A stretch of DNA of 52,286 nucleotides from Aquificaceae bacterium (GCA_025056375.1 JANWWH010000003.1:1-52286); one strand, 5' to 3'; positions 17,219 through 27,027 are shown, numbered from the stretch's first letter. Numbers and translations are program-made. The notes: generated from the sequence alone by a model not told the origin.

Positions 17219-18456
17219 TGCGTCGTGTGGTGGTAACCGGGCTGGGGGCGGTAACCCCCTTGGGAACCGGGGTAGAAAAGTTTTGGTCAAACCTCTTGGC
17301 TGGTGTAAGCGGTATAGACAGGATAAGGAGGTTCGACCCAATAGAGGTTGGTCTGACGGTTCATATAGCGGGAGAGGTAAAAGACTTTGAACCAGAGAGA
17401 TACTTTGACAAAAAAGACGCTCAGAAGGTTTCTGACTTCATAAAGTTTGCGGTGGGTGCCTCAGAGGAGGCGGTAAGGGACGCAGGGCTTTTGGATTCTG
17501 GCTTTGACCCCTACAGGGTTGGCGTGATAGTGGGCACAGGTATAGGAGGGCTCAGAGACATAGAGGAACAGCAGAAGGTGCTTATGGAAAAGGGTCCGCG
17601 TAGGGTTTCTCCTTTTTTTATACCTTACGGCATATCCAACATGGCAAGCGGTCTTGTGGCTATAAGGTTTGGGTTTAAGGGTCCTAACTACTGCGTGGTA
17701 TCCGCCTGCGCCACAGGCAACCATGCCATAGGTGACGCCATGAGGCTTATACAGAAAGGGGACATAGATGTAGCCATAGCTGGTGGGTGTGAGAGTGCCA
17801 TAACACCCTTGGGTGTGGCAGGTTTTGCAGTTATGAGAGCCCTTTCCACCAGAAATGACGAGCCCCAAAAGGCTTCCCGACCCTTTGACATGGACAGAGA
17901 TGGTTTTGTAATGGGTGAGGGAGCTGGAGTGTTGGTGTTGGAAGAATACGAACATGCAAAGGCAAGGGGTGCCAAGATTTACGCAGAACTCATAGGTTAC
18001 GGTGCCACTGACGACGCCTACCACATAACCGCCCCTTGTGCGGACGGTGAGGGTGCTTACATGTGCATGAAGTTAGCCCTCGAAGATGCGGGGATAAGCC
18101 CGGAGCAGGTGGACTACATAAACGCTCACGGCACCTCCACCCCTTTGAACGACAGGTCAGAAACCCTCGCCATAAAGAAACTCTTTGGTAAGCACGCTTA
18201 CAAACTGAAGGTCAGCTCTAACAAGTCTATGATAGGGCATCTTCTTGGTGCGGCTGGTGCGGTGGAAGCGGTGGCAACGGTGAAGACCCTTCAAACCGGT
18301 ATGATTCCGCCCACTATAAACCTCGAAAACCCAGACCCAGAATGCGACCTTGACTATGTGCCAAACAAGGCGGTGGAATACCCTATCCACTACGCACTAT
18401 CCAACTCCTTTGGCTTTGGTGGAACCAATGCCTGCCTCCTTTTCAAAAGACTTTGA
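17218..18456 (+). CDS. fabF: 3-oxoacyl-[acyl-carrier-protein] synthase II
   Basis: This 412-residue condensing enzyme elongates fatty acyl chains on ACP with malonyl-ACP. The catalytic triad is clear: C164 in [15 protein letters not shown]304 in [11 protein letters not shown] and H341 in [11 protein letters not shown]. The N-terminal [13 protein letters not shown] and C-terminal [10 protein letters not shown] are standard. It starts one base inside the acpP stop and overlaps rnc by 29 bases at its end. Confidence 0.97.
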   Translation: MRRVVVTGLGAVTPLGTGVEKFWSNLLAGVSGIDRIRRFDPIEVGLTVHIAGEVKDFEPERYFDKKDAQKVSDFIKFAVGASEEAVRDAGLLDSGFDPYRVGVIVGTGIGGLRDIEEQQKVLMEKGPRRVSPFFIPYGISNMASGLVAIRFGFKGPNYCVVSACATGNHAIGDAMRLIQKGDIDVAIAGGCESAITPLGVAGFAVMRALSTRNDEPQKASRPFDMDRDGFVMGEGAGVLVLEEYEHAKARGAKIYAELIGYGATDDAYHITAPCADGEGAYMCMKLALEDAGISPEQVDYINAHGTSTPLNDRSETLAIKKLFGKHAYKLKVSSNKSMIGHLLGAAGAVEAVATVKTLQTGMIPPTINLENPDPECDLDYVPNKAVEYPIHYALSNSFGFGGTNACLLFKRL

Positions 18457-19132
18457 AGAGCTCCAAAAGGTTTTGGGCTATCAGTTCAATGACAAGGGTC
18501 TTTTAGTTAGGTCACTTACCCACAAGTCTTACGCAGGGGAGCAGGGGCTAAAAAGCTACGAAACCTTAGAGTTTCTCGGAGACTCACTTATAAACTTCTT
18601 CGTCGTTGACCTGCTTCTCTCCGAGTTTCCCGAAGCCTCGGAGGGCGACCTTGCCATGATGAAGTCCTACTTCGTGAGCGAGGAATACCTCTGCGAGCTT
18701 GGAGAAGAGCTTCTGCTTGACCAGTATATACTCCTGGGGGGTAAAAGAAGAAACAACCACGTAAGCACCTCACTCCTTGCGGATACCTTCGAAGCCCTGT
18801 GGGGAGCCATATACTTAGACTGTGGAAGGTCTGCGGACTTCGTCAGGGAGCTCTACGCCAAACTATACAGAAAAAAGATAGTGGAAGCGGTCAGAAAGGG
18901 AGAATACAAAAGAGACTATAAGACCCTCCTGCAAGAGGAAACCCAGCGTAGGTGGAGAGAGAGACCCTTTTACAGAGTAGTCAGTGTGGAGGGTCCGCAC
19001 CACAACAGGCTTTTTGAGGTGGAATGTGGCATAAGAGAGTTCAGAGCTACCGCAAAGGGTAGGAGTAAAAAGTCCGCCCAACAGTTGGCAGCCAGAAGGG
19101 TTTTGGAGCTTATCCTGTCTTCTGAAAGCTGA
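18428..19132 (+). CDS. rnc: Ribonuclease III
   Basis: This is a 234-residue double-strand-specific endoribonuclease that processes rRNA precursors and other structured RNAs. The nuclease signature [14 protein letters not shown] (family NTLEFLGD) and the second acidic site in [16 protein letters not shown] are present. A double-stranded RNA-binding domain follows, from about [11 protein letters not shown] to [14 protein letters not shown]. The start ATG at 18428 (MPASFSKDF) is chosen because the family N-terminus begins there; the longer in-frame extension lies inside fabF and has no family character. The 3' end overlaps the convergent orphan gene by 23 bases. Confidence 0.95.
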   Translation: MPASFSKDFEELQKVLGYQFNDKGLLVRSLTHKSYAGEQGLKSYETLEFLGDSLINFFVVDLLLSEFPEASEGDLAMMKSYFVSEEYLCELGEELLLDQYILLGGKRRNNHVSTSLLADTFEALWGAIYLDCGRSADFVRELYAKLYRKKIVEAVRKGEYKRDYKTLLQEETQRRWRERPFYRVVSVEGPHHNRLFEVECGIREFRATAKGRSKKSAQQLAARRVLELILSSES

Positions 19133-19613
19133 GTTCTTCCAATCCTTTGTTAAACTCAAGGCTACGCTTTATGAGCTCTCTGTAAACCCTAAAGGGGGTG
19201 AGTATGGTAAAGAGCTTGTTGTTCTCCTCTCCTATCAGGACAATCTCCTCAAGTATGGTATGTATCAGCTCAAGCCTTGAGTTTATGGAACTTACCACGC
19301 TTAGGCGCTCTATCTCACGACCCAGCTCTTCTGGTATGGTTGCAAGAAAGGTTATGTCAAAGTTAAAGACCTCATACAGGTCGTATATGTGGTCCACAAC
19401 CTCTGAAATCTTTACCAACAACTCTGTCTCTACCTTGAGGATTACTTCTCTATATTTTTTTAGCTCCTCTTCAGGCAGACAAGCCTCCGCCAGAAGGTTG
19501 ACCTCTTCTACATCCGCCCTTATCTCCTTCAAAAGGGCTTCCAACATTTGAAGATTAAGCCTTATGAGCCTGTCCTGAACAAGCAAAGCGCTCAGCACCA
19601 AGGACTTTTCCAT
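19110..19613 (-). CDS. Uncharacterised all-helical protein
   Basis: I do not recognise this 167-residue protein. It is predicted to be long helices with leucine-rich heptad-like spacing and no signal peptide or membrane segment. The ATG at 19613 is chosen over the upstream TTG because GGAGG lies 6 bases before it. The start is inside the preceding Toprim gene (overlap 59 bases), so the two are probably one operon. Its end overlaps rnc on the opposite strand. A regulatory or scaffold role is possible but unsupported. Confidence 0.65.
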   Translation of the reverse strand: MEKSLVLSALLVQDRLIRLNLQMLEALLKEIRADVEEVNLLAEACLPEEELKKYREVILKVETELLVKISEVVDHIYDLYEVFNFDITFLATIPEELGREIERLSVVSSINSRLELIHTILEEIVLIGEENNKLFTILTPFRVYRELIKRSLEFNKGLEELSFQKTG

Positions 19614-19929
19614 AGAGTTCCTCCACAAAGGTTATTCCCAGAACTCTCAACTCTTCTCTAAAGTCCTCTATTAAAATATATCCCTCTCTACCGAGGATTT
19701 CCTTCACTTTTTTCTTTATTCTTTCTCCTTGCTCGTCAAGGTCAAAGAGGAGTATGACCTTTTCAAAGCCCTCAAGGAGGTCAGGAAGGTCCGAAAACCT
19801 TTTGCCTTCAAGGGTAAAGAGGTGTTTCACGCCGTATCTCTGCAGCGCTTCTCTGTCTCTCTTTCCCTCTACGAGGACAGCGCCCTCTTTTGAAGCCTCG
19901 CGGAGCCTTTCCATCCAGCACTTGAGCAT
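19555..19929 (-). CDS. Small Toprim-domain protein
   Basis: This 124-residue protein is little more than a Toprim domain. E21 sits in AVLVEGKRDREAL and the acidic pair D63/D65 in ILLFDLDEQGERI, the metal-binding residues used by primases, topoisomerases and RNase M5. It resembles RNase M5 (5S rRNA maturase) in size and motif form, but lacks a recognisable rRNA-binding C-terminal region. The ATG at 19929 is chosen because a TATTAA box lies 8 bases upstream, with TTGACC 19 bases further up. A longer in-frame start at 19968 would overlap that promoter. The orphan at 19110-19613 is translated from inside its 3' end. Confidence 0.75.
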   Translation of the reverse strand: MLKCWMERLREASKEGAVLVEGKRDREALQRYGVKHLFTLEGKRFSDLPDLLEGFEKVILLFDLDEQGERIKKKVKEILGREGYILIEDFREELRVLGITFVEELYGKVLGAERFACSGQAHKA

Positions 19930-19949
19930 GGCTTTTCTTAATATGGGTG

Positions 19950-19979
19950 TTGAAAGAGGGGAGGTCAAGATGGTATAAT
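19950..19979 (+). promoter_or_regulatory. gyrA: gyrA promoter (TTGAAA - 18 bp - TATAAT), divergent from the Toprim gene promoter
   Basis: TTGAAA at 19950-19955 and an extended TGgTATAAT (hexamer 19974-19979) precede the gyrA ATG by 12 bases. On the minus strand, TTGACC (19963-19968) and TATTAA (19938-19943) serve the Toprim gene. The two promoters therefore overlap face to face and could interfere with each other. Confidence 0.6.
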
Positions 19980-19991
19980 GCTTAGCACCTT

Positions 19992-22289
19992 ATGGAAGTC
20001 ATAACAGTTCCCATAGAAGAGGAAGTAAAACAATCTTACATAGACTATGCCATGTCCGTTATAGTGGGCAGGGCTATTCCCGACGTGAGGGATGGTCTAA
20101 AGCCCGTCCACAGGAGGATACTATACGCCATGCAGGACATGGGTCTCTACCCCGATAAACCCTTCGTCAAAAGTGCCAGAATAGTGGGTGCAGTTCTTGG
20201 CTACTACCATCCCCACGGCGACCAGGCGGTCTACGAAGCTCTGGTGCGCATGGCTCAGGACTTTAACATGAACTACCCTTTGGTGATAGGGCAGGGCAAC
20301 TTCGGGTCGGTGGATGGAGACCCACCGGCTGCTATGAGGTATACGGAGGCAAAGCTCTCAAGGTATGCCCTGAAGCTCCTTGAGGACATAGACAAAAACA
20401 CGGTAGATTTTGTCCCAAACTTTGACGGCTCAACCCTTGAGCCCTCCGTCCTCCCTTCTAAGTTTCCTAACCTCCTGTGCAACGGCACCAGCGGTATAGC
20501 GGTGGGGCTCACCACTTCCATACCCTCTCACAACCTGAAGGAGGTGTGTCAGGCTCTTATAGAGCTGGCGAAAAACCCCGAACTCTCCACCAAGGAGATA
20601 ATGAAATACATAAAAGGACCCGACTTCCCCACCGGGGGCATAGTGGAGAACTACGAGGAACTTCTTGACTTTTATGAGAAGGGAAGAGGTCAGGTAAAGA
20701 TAAGGGCAAAGGCACACGTGGAAAAACTGCAGGGAGGTAGAGAACAGATAATTATAGAAGAATTGCCCTATCAGGTTAACAAAGCGGAGCTCATAAAACG
20801 CATGGCAGAGCTCGCAAGAGAAGGAAAACTAAAGGAGATATCAGACATAAGGGATGAGTCAGACAAGGAGGGTATAAGAATAGTGGTAGAACTAAAGCGT
20901 GAAGCCAGCGGTGAGAAAGTCCTTGAAAAGCTCTATCGATACACCGCCCTGAGAAAGAACTTCCCTCTTAACTTCGTGGTGCTCATAAGGGGCGAACCCA
21001 AACTTGCGGGCATAAAGACCCTCCTTCAGGAGTTCATAAGACACAGGCTTGAAGTCATCCTCAGAAGGTCCCGATTTTTCCTCTCAAAGGCAAAAGAGAG
21101 GCTTCATACAGTAGAGGGGCTACTTGTAGCTCTCAAGAACCTGGACCAGGTCATCCAGCACATAAGGAGCTCTGCGGACACTCAGGAGGCGAGAGAAAGG
21201 CTCATGAAGCACTTTGGGCTTACTCAGGCACAGGCGAACGCAGTGTTGGATATGAGACTTCAAAGGCTTACGTCCCTCGAGAGGGGTAAGCTGGAGGAAG
21301 AAGAGAAGGAACTCAAGGAGAAGATAGAATACTACACGGGGCTGGTGGAAAGAGAAGAGGAGAGGGTAAGGGTCTTCATAGAGGAAATGGAAGAGCTCTC
21401 AAAGAGCTTCAGCTCACCGAGAAAGACGCTGGTAGAGGGCTTGCAGGAAGCTCAAGAGGGGAGCCTTACCGTGGTTGTCTACGCAAAGGGTAAAGTCTCT
21501 CCCCTCGAGGAGATGGAGGAAGGGGAGGAGGTGGTGGATGTGCTGGATGTGCCCTTTACCGACGGTCTTTTTATGGTCTCCGATAGGGGAAGGGTATACT
21601 GGATAGCGGGTTCTCAGGCTTTGAAGGGCAGTCTTCTGTCTCTAAAGGATAGGGAGGAAAGGATAGTGGGTGCTTTTGTCCGCTCAGGCGTGGAGGGTAG
21701 GATACTTCTTGCGACGGAGAAGGGTTACGTGAAGAAGGTTCCTCTCGTGGACTTTGAATACAGAGCCCAAGGTATGCAGATAATCAAGCTACTTGAAGAG
21801 GACAGGGTAGTGAGAGTGGCGCAAGCACCAGAAGAGGGAGACCTTCTTCTCTTCACCCAGATGGGGAGGCTTCTGAGGTTCCCCGCAAGCGAGGTGCCAC
21901 CCGCTACCGTGAGCTCAAAGGGGGTTCAGGGTATAAAGCTTGAGGAAGGGGACAGGGTGGTGGGGATAAGACCTCTCGGTAAGGCGGAGCACCTACTCGT
22001 GATAACGGAGGAGGGTGGACTAAAGAAGGTTTCTCTTGAGGAAATACCCCAAAGGGGAAGGGCAACCAGAGGCGTGGAGGTGGTGAGCTCTGCAGGAGAA
22101 AGACTTGTGGACCTGGTCCCCATAACAAGCTCGGTGGAGCTTATGTTGGTAACGAGAAAGGGAAGGGTTTTTTACGATAGGTTAGAGGAGAAGGATGTTA
22201 TTCTTAGTAGGTTGAAACAGAAGGCGGGTAAAAGATGGGAACTTGAAGGGGATGGACTTTTAAGGGTGGTTGTGAAAAAGGTGCTATAA
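19992..22289 (+). CDS. gyrA: DNA gyrase / topoisomerase IV subunit A
   Basis: This is a 765-residue type IIA topoisomerase A subunit. The DNA-cleaving tyrosine is Y117 in [11 protein letters not shown]. The winged-helix/tower region and a C-terminal beta-pinwheel from about residue 480 follow. The segment just before the pinwheel, where gyrases carry the GyrA box (Q-R-R-G-G-K-G), reads [16 protein letters not shown], so I see no GyrA box. A later QRGRATRG belongs to a different blade. In the quinolone-resistance region the residue equal to E. coli S83 is Q78. Published work on Aquifex aeolicus described a chimeric enzyme with topo IV-like behaviour, which fits. The ATG follows an extended -10 box and has no SD. 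Confidence 0.95.
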   Translation: MEVITVPIEEEVKQSYIDYAMSVIVGRAIPDVRDGLKPVHRRILYAMQDMGLYPDKPFVKSARIVGAVLGYYHPHGDQAVYEALVRMAQDFNMNYPLVIGQGNFGSVDGDPPAAMRYTEAKLSRYALKLLEDIDKNTVDFVPNFDGSTLEPSVLPSKFPNLLCNGTSGIAVGLTTSIPSHNLKEVCQALIELAKNPELSTKEIMKYIKGPDFPTGGIVENYEELLDFYEKGRGQVKIRAKAHVEKLQGGREQIIIEELPYQVNKAELIKRMAELAREGKLKEISDIRDESDKEGIRIVVELKREASGEKVLEKLYRYTALRKNFPLNFVVLIRGEPKLAGIKTLLQEFIRHRLEVILRRSRFFLSKAKERLHTVEGLLVALKNLDQVIQHIRSSADTQEARERLMKHFGLTQAQANAVLDMRLQRLTSLERGKLEEEEKELKEKIEYYTGLVEREEERVRVFIEEMEELSKSFSSPRKTLVEGLQEAQEGSLTVVVYAKGKVSPLEEMEEGEEVVDVLDVPFTDGLFMVSDRGRVYWIAGSQALKGSLLSLKDREERIVGAFVRSGVEGRILLATEKGYVKKVPLVDFEYRAQGMQIIKLLEEDRVVRVAQAPEEGDLLLFTQMGRLLRFPASEVPPATVSSKGVQGIKLEEGDRVVGIRPLGKAEHLLVITEEGGLKKVSLEEIPQRGRATRGVEVVSSAGERLVDLVPITSSVELMLVTRKGRVFYDRLEEKDVILSRLKQKAGKRWELEGDGLLRVVVKKVL

Positions 22290-22290
22290 T
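22285..22290 (+). promoter_or_regulatory. leuD: Extended -10 (TGcTATAAT) of leuD, leaderless
   Basis: TGcTATAAT overlaps the end of gyrA and ends 6 bases before the leuD ATG. There is no room for an SD site. Confidence 0.6.
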
Positions 22291-22296
22291 CTTTTT

Positions 22297-22800
22297 ATGG
22301 TTATAAGAGGGAAGGTCTGGAAGTTTGGAGACAATGTGGACACAGACCAGATAATACCAGCCCGCTATCTCAACACCTCAGACCCCTATGAGCTTGCCCA
22401 GCATGTGATGGAAGATTCAGAACATCCCCAGTTTGCGAAAGAGCATAAAGAAGGGGACATCATAGTTGCGGGGAGGAACTTTGGCTCTGGTTCTTCGAGA
22501 GAGCATGCACCCATAGCCATAAAGTATGCAGGCGTGCCCCTTGTTATAGCCAAGTCCTTTGCCCGCATCTTCTTCAGAAATGCCATAAACATAGGGCTCC
22601 CCATAGTGGAAGCCCCTCAGGCGGTGGAAGAGATACAGCATGGCGATGAGGTAGAGGTGGACTTAGAGAAGGGTCTGGTCAAGAACCTTACGAGAGAAAA
22701 AGAATATGAAGCCACCAGGTTTCCGGAAACTCTCATGTCCATACTCAAGGCGGGGGGTCTTATGGAATACGCAAAGGCGAGGCTAAGGGGGGATGGATAG
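22297..22800 (+). CDS. leuD: 3-isopropylmalate dehydratase small subunit
   Basis: This 167-residue swivel-domain subunit works with LeuC in leucine synthesis. The N-terminal [15 protein letters not shown] and [14 protein letters not shown], followed by [18 protein letters not shown], are diagnostic of the short LeuD/homoaconitase-type small subunit. leuC is not in the window, which is usual for organisms with a dispersed leu pathway. A related role in homoaconitase-type chemistry cannot be excluded, since the short form serves both. It overlaps the CBS-pair gene by 8 bases. Confidence 0.92.
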   Translation: MVIRGKVWKFGDNVDTDQIIPARYLNTSDPYELAQHVMEDSEHPQFAKEHKEGDIIVAGRNFGSGSSREHAPIAIKYAGVPLVIAKSFARIFFRNAINIGLPIVEAPQAVEEIQHGDEVEVDLEKGLVKNLTREKEYEATRFPETLMSILKAGGLMEYAKARLRGDG

Positions 22801-23308
22801 GGTTGCATGGGGTAAAAGGGTAAGAGACTTTATGGTTTCCATAGAGGACTACCCCACTCTGAACCACAGGAAGAGCCTTAAAGAAGCCTTCCTGCTCTTG
22901 ATAGAGAGCCTTGAAGCTGGCAGGGATTATAGAAACGTGATTGTGGTCGGTGATAGGGGAGAGCTTCTCGGTGTGCTTTCTATGATGGACCTGGTAGAGG
23001 GCATACTTCCCTCCTTTCTCAGAGAGCCAAGGGCTTATCAAGGACACCTTCAGGAAGACCCGGGGTTGAGCCTTATATGGCAGGATATACTTGCGGATGC
23101 TCCAAGGGCATCCGTAGAAAGGAAGGTAGGCGAAGCTCTCCATCCTGCAAAGATAGTTCTTCACCAAGAAGACCCCTTAACTAAGGCTGTGTATTACATG
23201 GCTCGACATCGCCTTACCCTGTTGCCGGTGGTAGAAGGGGGTAAGGTGGTGGGTGTTATACGCTTTCTGGACATATTCAAAGAGATAAGCAGGGTAGTTC
23301 TAGCATAG
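22793..23308 (+). CDS. CBS-domain-pair protein
   Basis: This 171-residue cytoplasmic protein is built from two CBS motifs. The first is around YRNVIVVGDRGELLGVLSMMDLVEGI and the second around YMARHRLTLLPVVEGGKVVGVIRFLDIFKEI. Such pairs bind adenine nucleotides and act as sensors, but the partner is unknown. The ATG lies in the last codons of leuD. The anion transporter follows closely, so the pair may form an operon in which the CBS protein regulates transport; this is inference. Confidence 0.85.
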   Translation: MDRVAWGKRVRDFMVSIEDYPTLNHRKSLKEAFLLLIESLEAGRDYRNVIVVGDRGELLGVLSMMDLVEGILPSFLREPRAYQGHLQEDPGLSLIWQDILADAPRASVERKVGEALHPAKIVLHQEDPLTKAVYYMARHRLTLLPVVEGGKVVGVIRFLDIFKEISRVVLA

Positions 23309-23330
23309 ACTTTTGGCGAGAGGGGCAGGT

Positions 23331-24803
23331 ATGGCCGAGATGCCTCGCAATGAAGGGATGGACTTGTTCCTTCGGTTAAGAGGGGTGGATTGGAAGAGGG
23401 TTTTCTTTATACTTCTTGGTCTCTTTGTCTTTCTTGGAGTCTACTTTTCGCCCCCTTGGCCCGATGCAGTTGACCCACTGGGCAACAGGTTTGAGCTGAG
23501 TAGAGAAGGCAAGGGTGCCATAGCCCTTTTTCTACTTGCCAGTATATGGTGGATTACGGAGGTTATTCCTATAGGGGTTACCTCCATTGCCATAGGAGTC
23601 CTTCAGGTCCTTTTCCTCATAAGACCCGCAAAAGAAGCCTTTCGTGACTTTATGGACCCAGCTGTAATGTTCATCTTTGGCTCCATAGTGCTGGGCATAG
23701 CCTTTACCAAAACAGGGCTCACCAGAAGGATAGCCTACAAGATGCTGGAGCTGGTCGGGGAAAGGATAAGCTTCATACTTCTCGGCTGTATCCTGTTGAC
23801 CGCCGGGCTGTCTCACTTTATGGCTCATACCGCAGCCTCCGCCACAGTCTTCCCCATACTCCTCGCCATACATGCCCTTTATGCGGAGGGAGAGAAGCGG
23901 ACAAGGTTTGGTAAGGCGGTGTTCATCAGCATGGCTTACTCTGCGGGTGCAGGTAGTATAGTTACCTTTCTTGGAGCTGCGAGAACTCCGGCAGCGGTTA
24001 GCATGTTTAAGGAGTTTACGGGTAAAGAGATAGGCTTCTTTGAGCTCACCGCCTTTATGCTTCCTGTTGGCTGGGTCATGGTTTTCATAATATGGCTTTA
24101 CTTTCTCCTCGTCCTCAAACCAGAGAAGGAACGCCTGCCCGGTCTTAGGGAGAAAATAAAAACTCTTTCAAGGGAGGCGGGTCCTCTCTCCATGCAGGAA
24201 AAGTTTGTTCTCCTCACGCTTTTGGGTATTGTCACCTTGATGGCACTGCAGTCCTTTCTGCCCCAGTTAAAGCCCATAGACAGGTCTGCCATAATCCTTA
24301 CTGGCACCCTTCTTTTCTTCCTCCTCCGTATCCTCACCGTAAAGGAGCTCGAAGAGATACCCTGGAACATAATCCTCCTCTTCAGTGGTGCCATGAGCCT
24401 TGGTTTTTGCCTTTGGAAGACGGGCGGAGCCCAGTGGATTGCCATAAAGTGGCTGAGCCTTTTTCAGGATGCCCACTGGTTGGTGTTTCTCCTAAGTGTT
24501 GCCTTTCTGGTGCTCTTGCTGACCAACTTCATAATGAACGTGGCAGCCATAGCCATAACCCTGCCTATAACCCTTGTGGTAGCAAGCTACCTTGACATAA
24601 AGCCCGAGCTTATCCTCTACGCCTCTCTCGTAACCTCCGGTATGCCCTTCCTGCTCCTTATAGGTGCGGCGCCCAACGCCATAGCTTACGGTTCAAACCA
24701 GTTCACGCCCGGTGAATTTTTCAGGCACGGTCTCTTTATGAGCGTGGTGCTCTTGGTAGTGCTCACCTTTGCCCTCGTCTTTTTATGGCCCGCACTTTTG
24801 TAA
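23331..24803 (+). CDS. DASS (SLC13) family sodium/anion symporter
   Basis: This is a 490-residue protein with about 11-12 membrane helices. It carries both family blocks: ITEVIPIGVTS with a later MAHTAASATVFPI, and a C-terminal repeat TNFIMNVAAIAITLPI with GAAPNAIAYGS. These repeated S/T-N-T-like turns bind sodium and a carboxylate or sulfate in DASS transporters. The substrate (dicarboxylate, sulfate or similar) is not readable. The ATG at 23331 is preferred, with a GAGAGGGG tract upstream; the longer frame begins with a TTG at 23313. It is probably co-transcribed with the CBS gene. Confidence 0.87.
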   Translation: MAEMPRNEGMDLFLRLRGVDWKRVFFILLGLFVFLGVYFSPPWPDAVDPLGNRFELSREGKGAIALFLLASIWWITEVIPIGVTSIAIGVLQVLFLIRPAKEAFRDFMDPAVMFIFGSIVLGIAFTKTGLTRRIAYKMLELVGERISFILLGCILLTAGLSHFMAHTAASATVFPILLAIHALYAEGEKRTRFGKAVFISMAYSAGAGSIVTFLGAARTPAAVSMFKEFTGKEIGFFELTAFMLPVGWVMVFIIWLYFLLVLKPEKERLPGLREKIKTLSREAGPLSMQEKFVLLTLLGIVTLMALQSFLPQLKPIDRSAIILTGTLLFFLLRILTVKELEEIPWNIILLFSGAMSLGFCLWKTGGAQWIAIKWLSLFQDAHWLVFLLSVAFLVLLLTNFIMNVAAIAITLPITLVVASYLDIKPELILYASLVTSGMPFLLLIGAAPNAIAYGSNQFTPGEFFRHGLFMSVVLLVVLTFALVFLWPALL

Positions 24804-24822
24804 AAGAAAGTAGGCTACATGT

Positions 24823-24828
24823 TATAAT
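24823..24828 (+). promoter_or_regulatory. pyrE: Extended -10 (TGtTATAAT) of pyrE
   Basis: TGtTATAAT ends 9 bases before the pyrE ATG. TTGTAA 19 bases upstream is a weak -35. The implied mRNA is leaderless or nearly so. Confidence 0.55.
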
Positions 24829-24837
24829 TCAGAAGGG

Positions 24838-25383
24838 ATGGAAGAAAGGGAAAGGCTAAGGCTCCTCATAAAGGAGAGAGCCCTCAGGGTTTCGGACCAG
24901 CCCATCTTCAAGCTCTCCTCTGGAAGGCTCAGCAGGTTTTACATAGACCTCAAGCAGGTCACCTTTGAACCCCAGAGCCTTTTCCTGCTCGGTGGAGTGC
25001 TCTACGAGGCTATAAGAGGGCTAAAGCCCGAGGGTGCTGGTGGTCTTACCCTTGGAGCTGACCCCTTAGCCTACGCGGTCAGCTTGGTCTCTTACCTCAA
25101 GGGTGAACCCATAAAGCCTTTTGTGGTCCGTAAAGAGCCCAAGATGCACGGAACGGGCAGGCAGGTGGAGGGTCTTCTCAAGCAGGAGGACAGGGTTGTG
25201 GTGCTGGAGGATGTGATGACCACGGGCACTTCCGCCCTAAAGGCGGTTGAGGCTTGCAAGAGAGAAGGCTACAAGGTTCTGTGCGTGTATGCGGTAGTGG
25301 ATAGAGAAGAGGGAGGCAGAGAAAACCTTCAGAGGGAAGGTGTGGAGGTCCACTCTCTTTTTAAGGTCTCGGAGCTCCTTTAG
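24838..25383 (+). CDS. pyrE: Orotate phosphoribosyltransferase
   Basis: This 181-residue enzyme adds ribose-phosphate from PRPP to orotate in pyrimidine synthesis. The PRPP-binding loop VVVLEDVMTTGTSALKAVE, the FKLSSGRLSRFYIDLK entry segment and the KEPKMHGTGRQVEG flexible loop are all present, the last corresponding to the KxHG motif. The size is normal. pyrK lies elsewhere in the window (42563). It is followed after 25 bases by the ZIP transporter with its own -10-like box. Confidence 0.95.
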   Translation: MEERERLRLLIKERALRVSDQPIFKLSSGRLSRFYIDLKQVTFEPQSLFLLGGVLYEAIRGLKPEGAGGLTLGADPLAYAVSLVSYLKGEPIKPFVVRKEPKMHGTGRQVEGLLKQEDRVVVLEDVMTTGTSALKAVEACKREGYKVLCVYAVVDREEGGRENLQREGVEVHSLFKVSELL

Positions 25384-25408
25384 AGCGGGTTCTGTAAAAT
25401 AGAAACCC

Positions 25409-26134
25409 ATGAACATATTCTTTATTTCCTCTCTTTTGACGCTGGGCACTTTCCTCGGAAGCCTGCTTGCCCTGTTTTTGAGAAATTCTCCTATAAGTGT
25501 GGGTGTGAGCCTTTCCTTCACTGGTGGTGTTATGCTCGTTGCCAGCTTTACCAGCCTCATTCTGCCGGGGCTGGAGGTGGGGACCTTTCTGGAGGTTGCC
25601 TCTGGCATAGTGCTGGGTTTTGCACTTATGGCTCTTTTAGAGAATGTGGTCCCCCACGAGCATACCCTAAAGGGTAGAGAGGGCTACTCCTCTACGAGGG
25701 TTAACAGGCTCTACCTTATAGTGCTGGCAGTCCTCCTCCACAACATACCGGAGGGTCTGAGCGTGGGCATATCCTCCGCTTACTCTTTGGATAAGGGTTT
25801 TGAGACCGCAGTGGCGATAGCCCTTCAGGATGTGCCAGAGGGTTTTGTGGTAAGCCTTCCTCTCATGGTGATGACTGGTAAACTCATGATACCCCTATGG
25901 GTTGGCTTCTTCAGTGGTTTTCTTGAAACCCTTTTCTCTCTAACGGGTTTCTTTCTCTTTGAGACCTTCAAGGAAATGCTGGCAGTTGGTCTTGGCTTCG
26001 GTGGTGGTGCTATGGTTTACATAACTGCAAAGGAAGTCTTCCCGGAGGCTTACGCAGAGGGGAAGCACACCCAGTCCACCTTAGCCTTCCTTTTGGGGCT
26101 TTTACTTATGCTCTTTTTGGACACCTCACTTTAA
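25409..26134 (+). CDS. ZIP family metal transporter
   Basis: This is a 241-residue inner-membrane protein with about eight helices. The two metal-site helices carry HNIPEGLSVG (near residue 112) and QDVPEGFVV (near 140), the ZIP signature. A short histidine-bearing loop, VPHEHTLKG, precedes them. The likely cargo is zinc or another divalent metal. TAAAAT at 25395-25400 ends 8 bases before the ATG, and no SD is visible. Its end overlaps the convergent cytochrome gene by 9 bases. Confidence 0.9.
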   Translation: MNIFFISSLLTLGTFLGSLLALFLRNSPISVGVSLSFTGGVMLVASFTSLILPGLEVGTFLEVASGIVLGFALMALLENVVPHEHTLKGREGYSSTRVNRLYLIVLAVLLHNIPEGLSVGISSAYSLDKGFETAVAIALQDVPEGFVVSLPLMVMTGKLMIPLWVGFFSGFLETLFSLTGFFLFETFKEMLAVGLGFGGGAMVYITAKEVFPEAYAEGKHTQSTLAFLLGLLLMLFLDTSL

Positions 26135-26944
26135 AGCCTTCTGCACCAGCACGGGTATAAGGTGCACATTATGACACCTGTAGCAATACTGACCTATCTC
26201 CGATAGCTGTCGGAAGACCACATCTCTGTTTATCTGGGGTGTGTTGAGAGCCTTCTGTAGGTTGTCAAGTGCGGTCAGATAATCCTTCCCTGCCAAAGAC
26301 TCCACAGAAGCCTTTGAAGTATGGCATTTAGTGCACATAGTGTTGAGCTGTTTTGCCCTTTCCACAAAGTTGCTACCCTGTTCTCTTGCCTTTGCGATAT
26401 CACCCTGCACTAGGAATATCCTCAGGGACTTCATGGATTCTGAGAGCTTTTTCATATAGTCCTTTGTCTTGAGGTTTTGGAGCTCTACAGGGTCCTCCAG
26501 GTTTATGTTGTCGTAGCCAGGAAAGTGATAGTAGAGCTTAACCACTGCCTGATTTTCTTGATGGCACTTGCTACAGGTTTGACCCAGCTCTCTGGAAGCC
26601 TTTATCACCGCATCTGCGTTCCTTGACTGGACTGCTTTCACCAGATTGTCCGCAAGGGGTGGCTTATAGTAATCCTTCCACTCGGGCACCATCCTTGCAG
26701 ATTCCTCGTAGACCTTCTTTAGCTGGTTTGCCCATTCAAGAGCCTTATCCCACCTACCCTCGTTGATGTTCAGGTTTATTCCGTGAAAGGCGACGCTCAT
26801 GGCGTGCATGTTAGACAAGTAGTCCATCCTCTGGGACTGGGGAGGATAGTATTTATCCAGAGACCTTGGCGGTTTTTTCATGGTTATCTGCTGTGAGAAA
26901 GCCATACCCGCCAAAAGAGCGAAGGAGAGAAAAAACTTTCTCAT
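26126..26944 (-). CDS. Exported triheme c-type cytochrome
   Basis: This is a 272-residue protein with a signal peptide (MRKFFLSFALLAGMAFS). It has three CxxCH heme sites: CSKCH 124-128, CTKCH 204-208 and CYRCH 254-258. The region between is helical and carries extra histidines near residues 47 and 54 that could be distal ligands. I do not recognise a named family. It is likely a periplasmic electron carrier or part of a sulfur or oxygen respiratory chain. A perfect AGGAGG site precedes the ATG, and the gene seems to stand alone. Confidence 0.87.
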   Translation of the reverse strand: MRKFFLSFALLAGMAFSQQITMKKPPRSLDKYYPPQSQRMDYLSNMHAMSVAFHGINLNINEGRWDKALEWANQLKKVYEESARMVPEWKDYYKPPLADNLVKAVQSRNADAVIKASRELGQTCSKCHQENQAVVKLYYHFPGYDNINLEDPVELQNLKTKDYMKKLSESMKSLRIFLVQGDIAKAREQGSNFVERAKQLNTMCTKCHTSKASVESLAGKDYLTALDNLQKALNTPQINRDVVFRQLSEIGQYCYRCHNVHLIPVLVQKALK

Positions 26945-27015
26945 GACCTCACCTCCTTAATTACTCAAACATAATTTTAAAAGGCTTCTTTAGCTTTTCA
27001 AGTTAATAAGTTTTT

Positions 27016-27021
27016 TAAAAT
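27016..27021 (+). promoter_or_regulatory. -10-like box (TAAAAT) before the oxidoreductase gene
   Basis: TAAAAT ends 6 bases before the ATG at 27028, with no SD. The AT-rich gap 26945-27027 separates this promoter from that of the divergent triheme cytochrome and holds no other visible gene. Confidence 0.45.
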
Positions 27022-27027
27022 ATAAGC

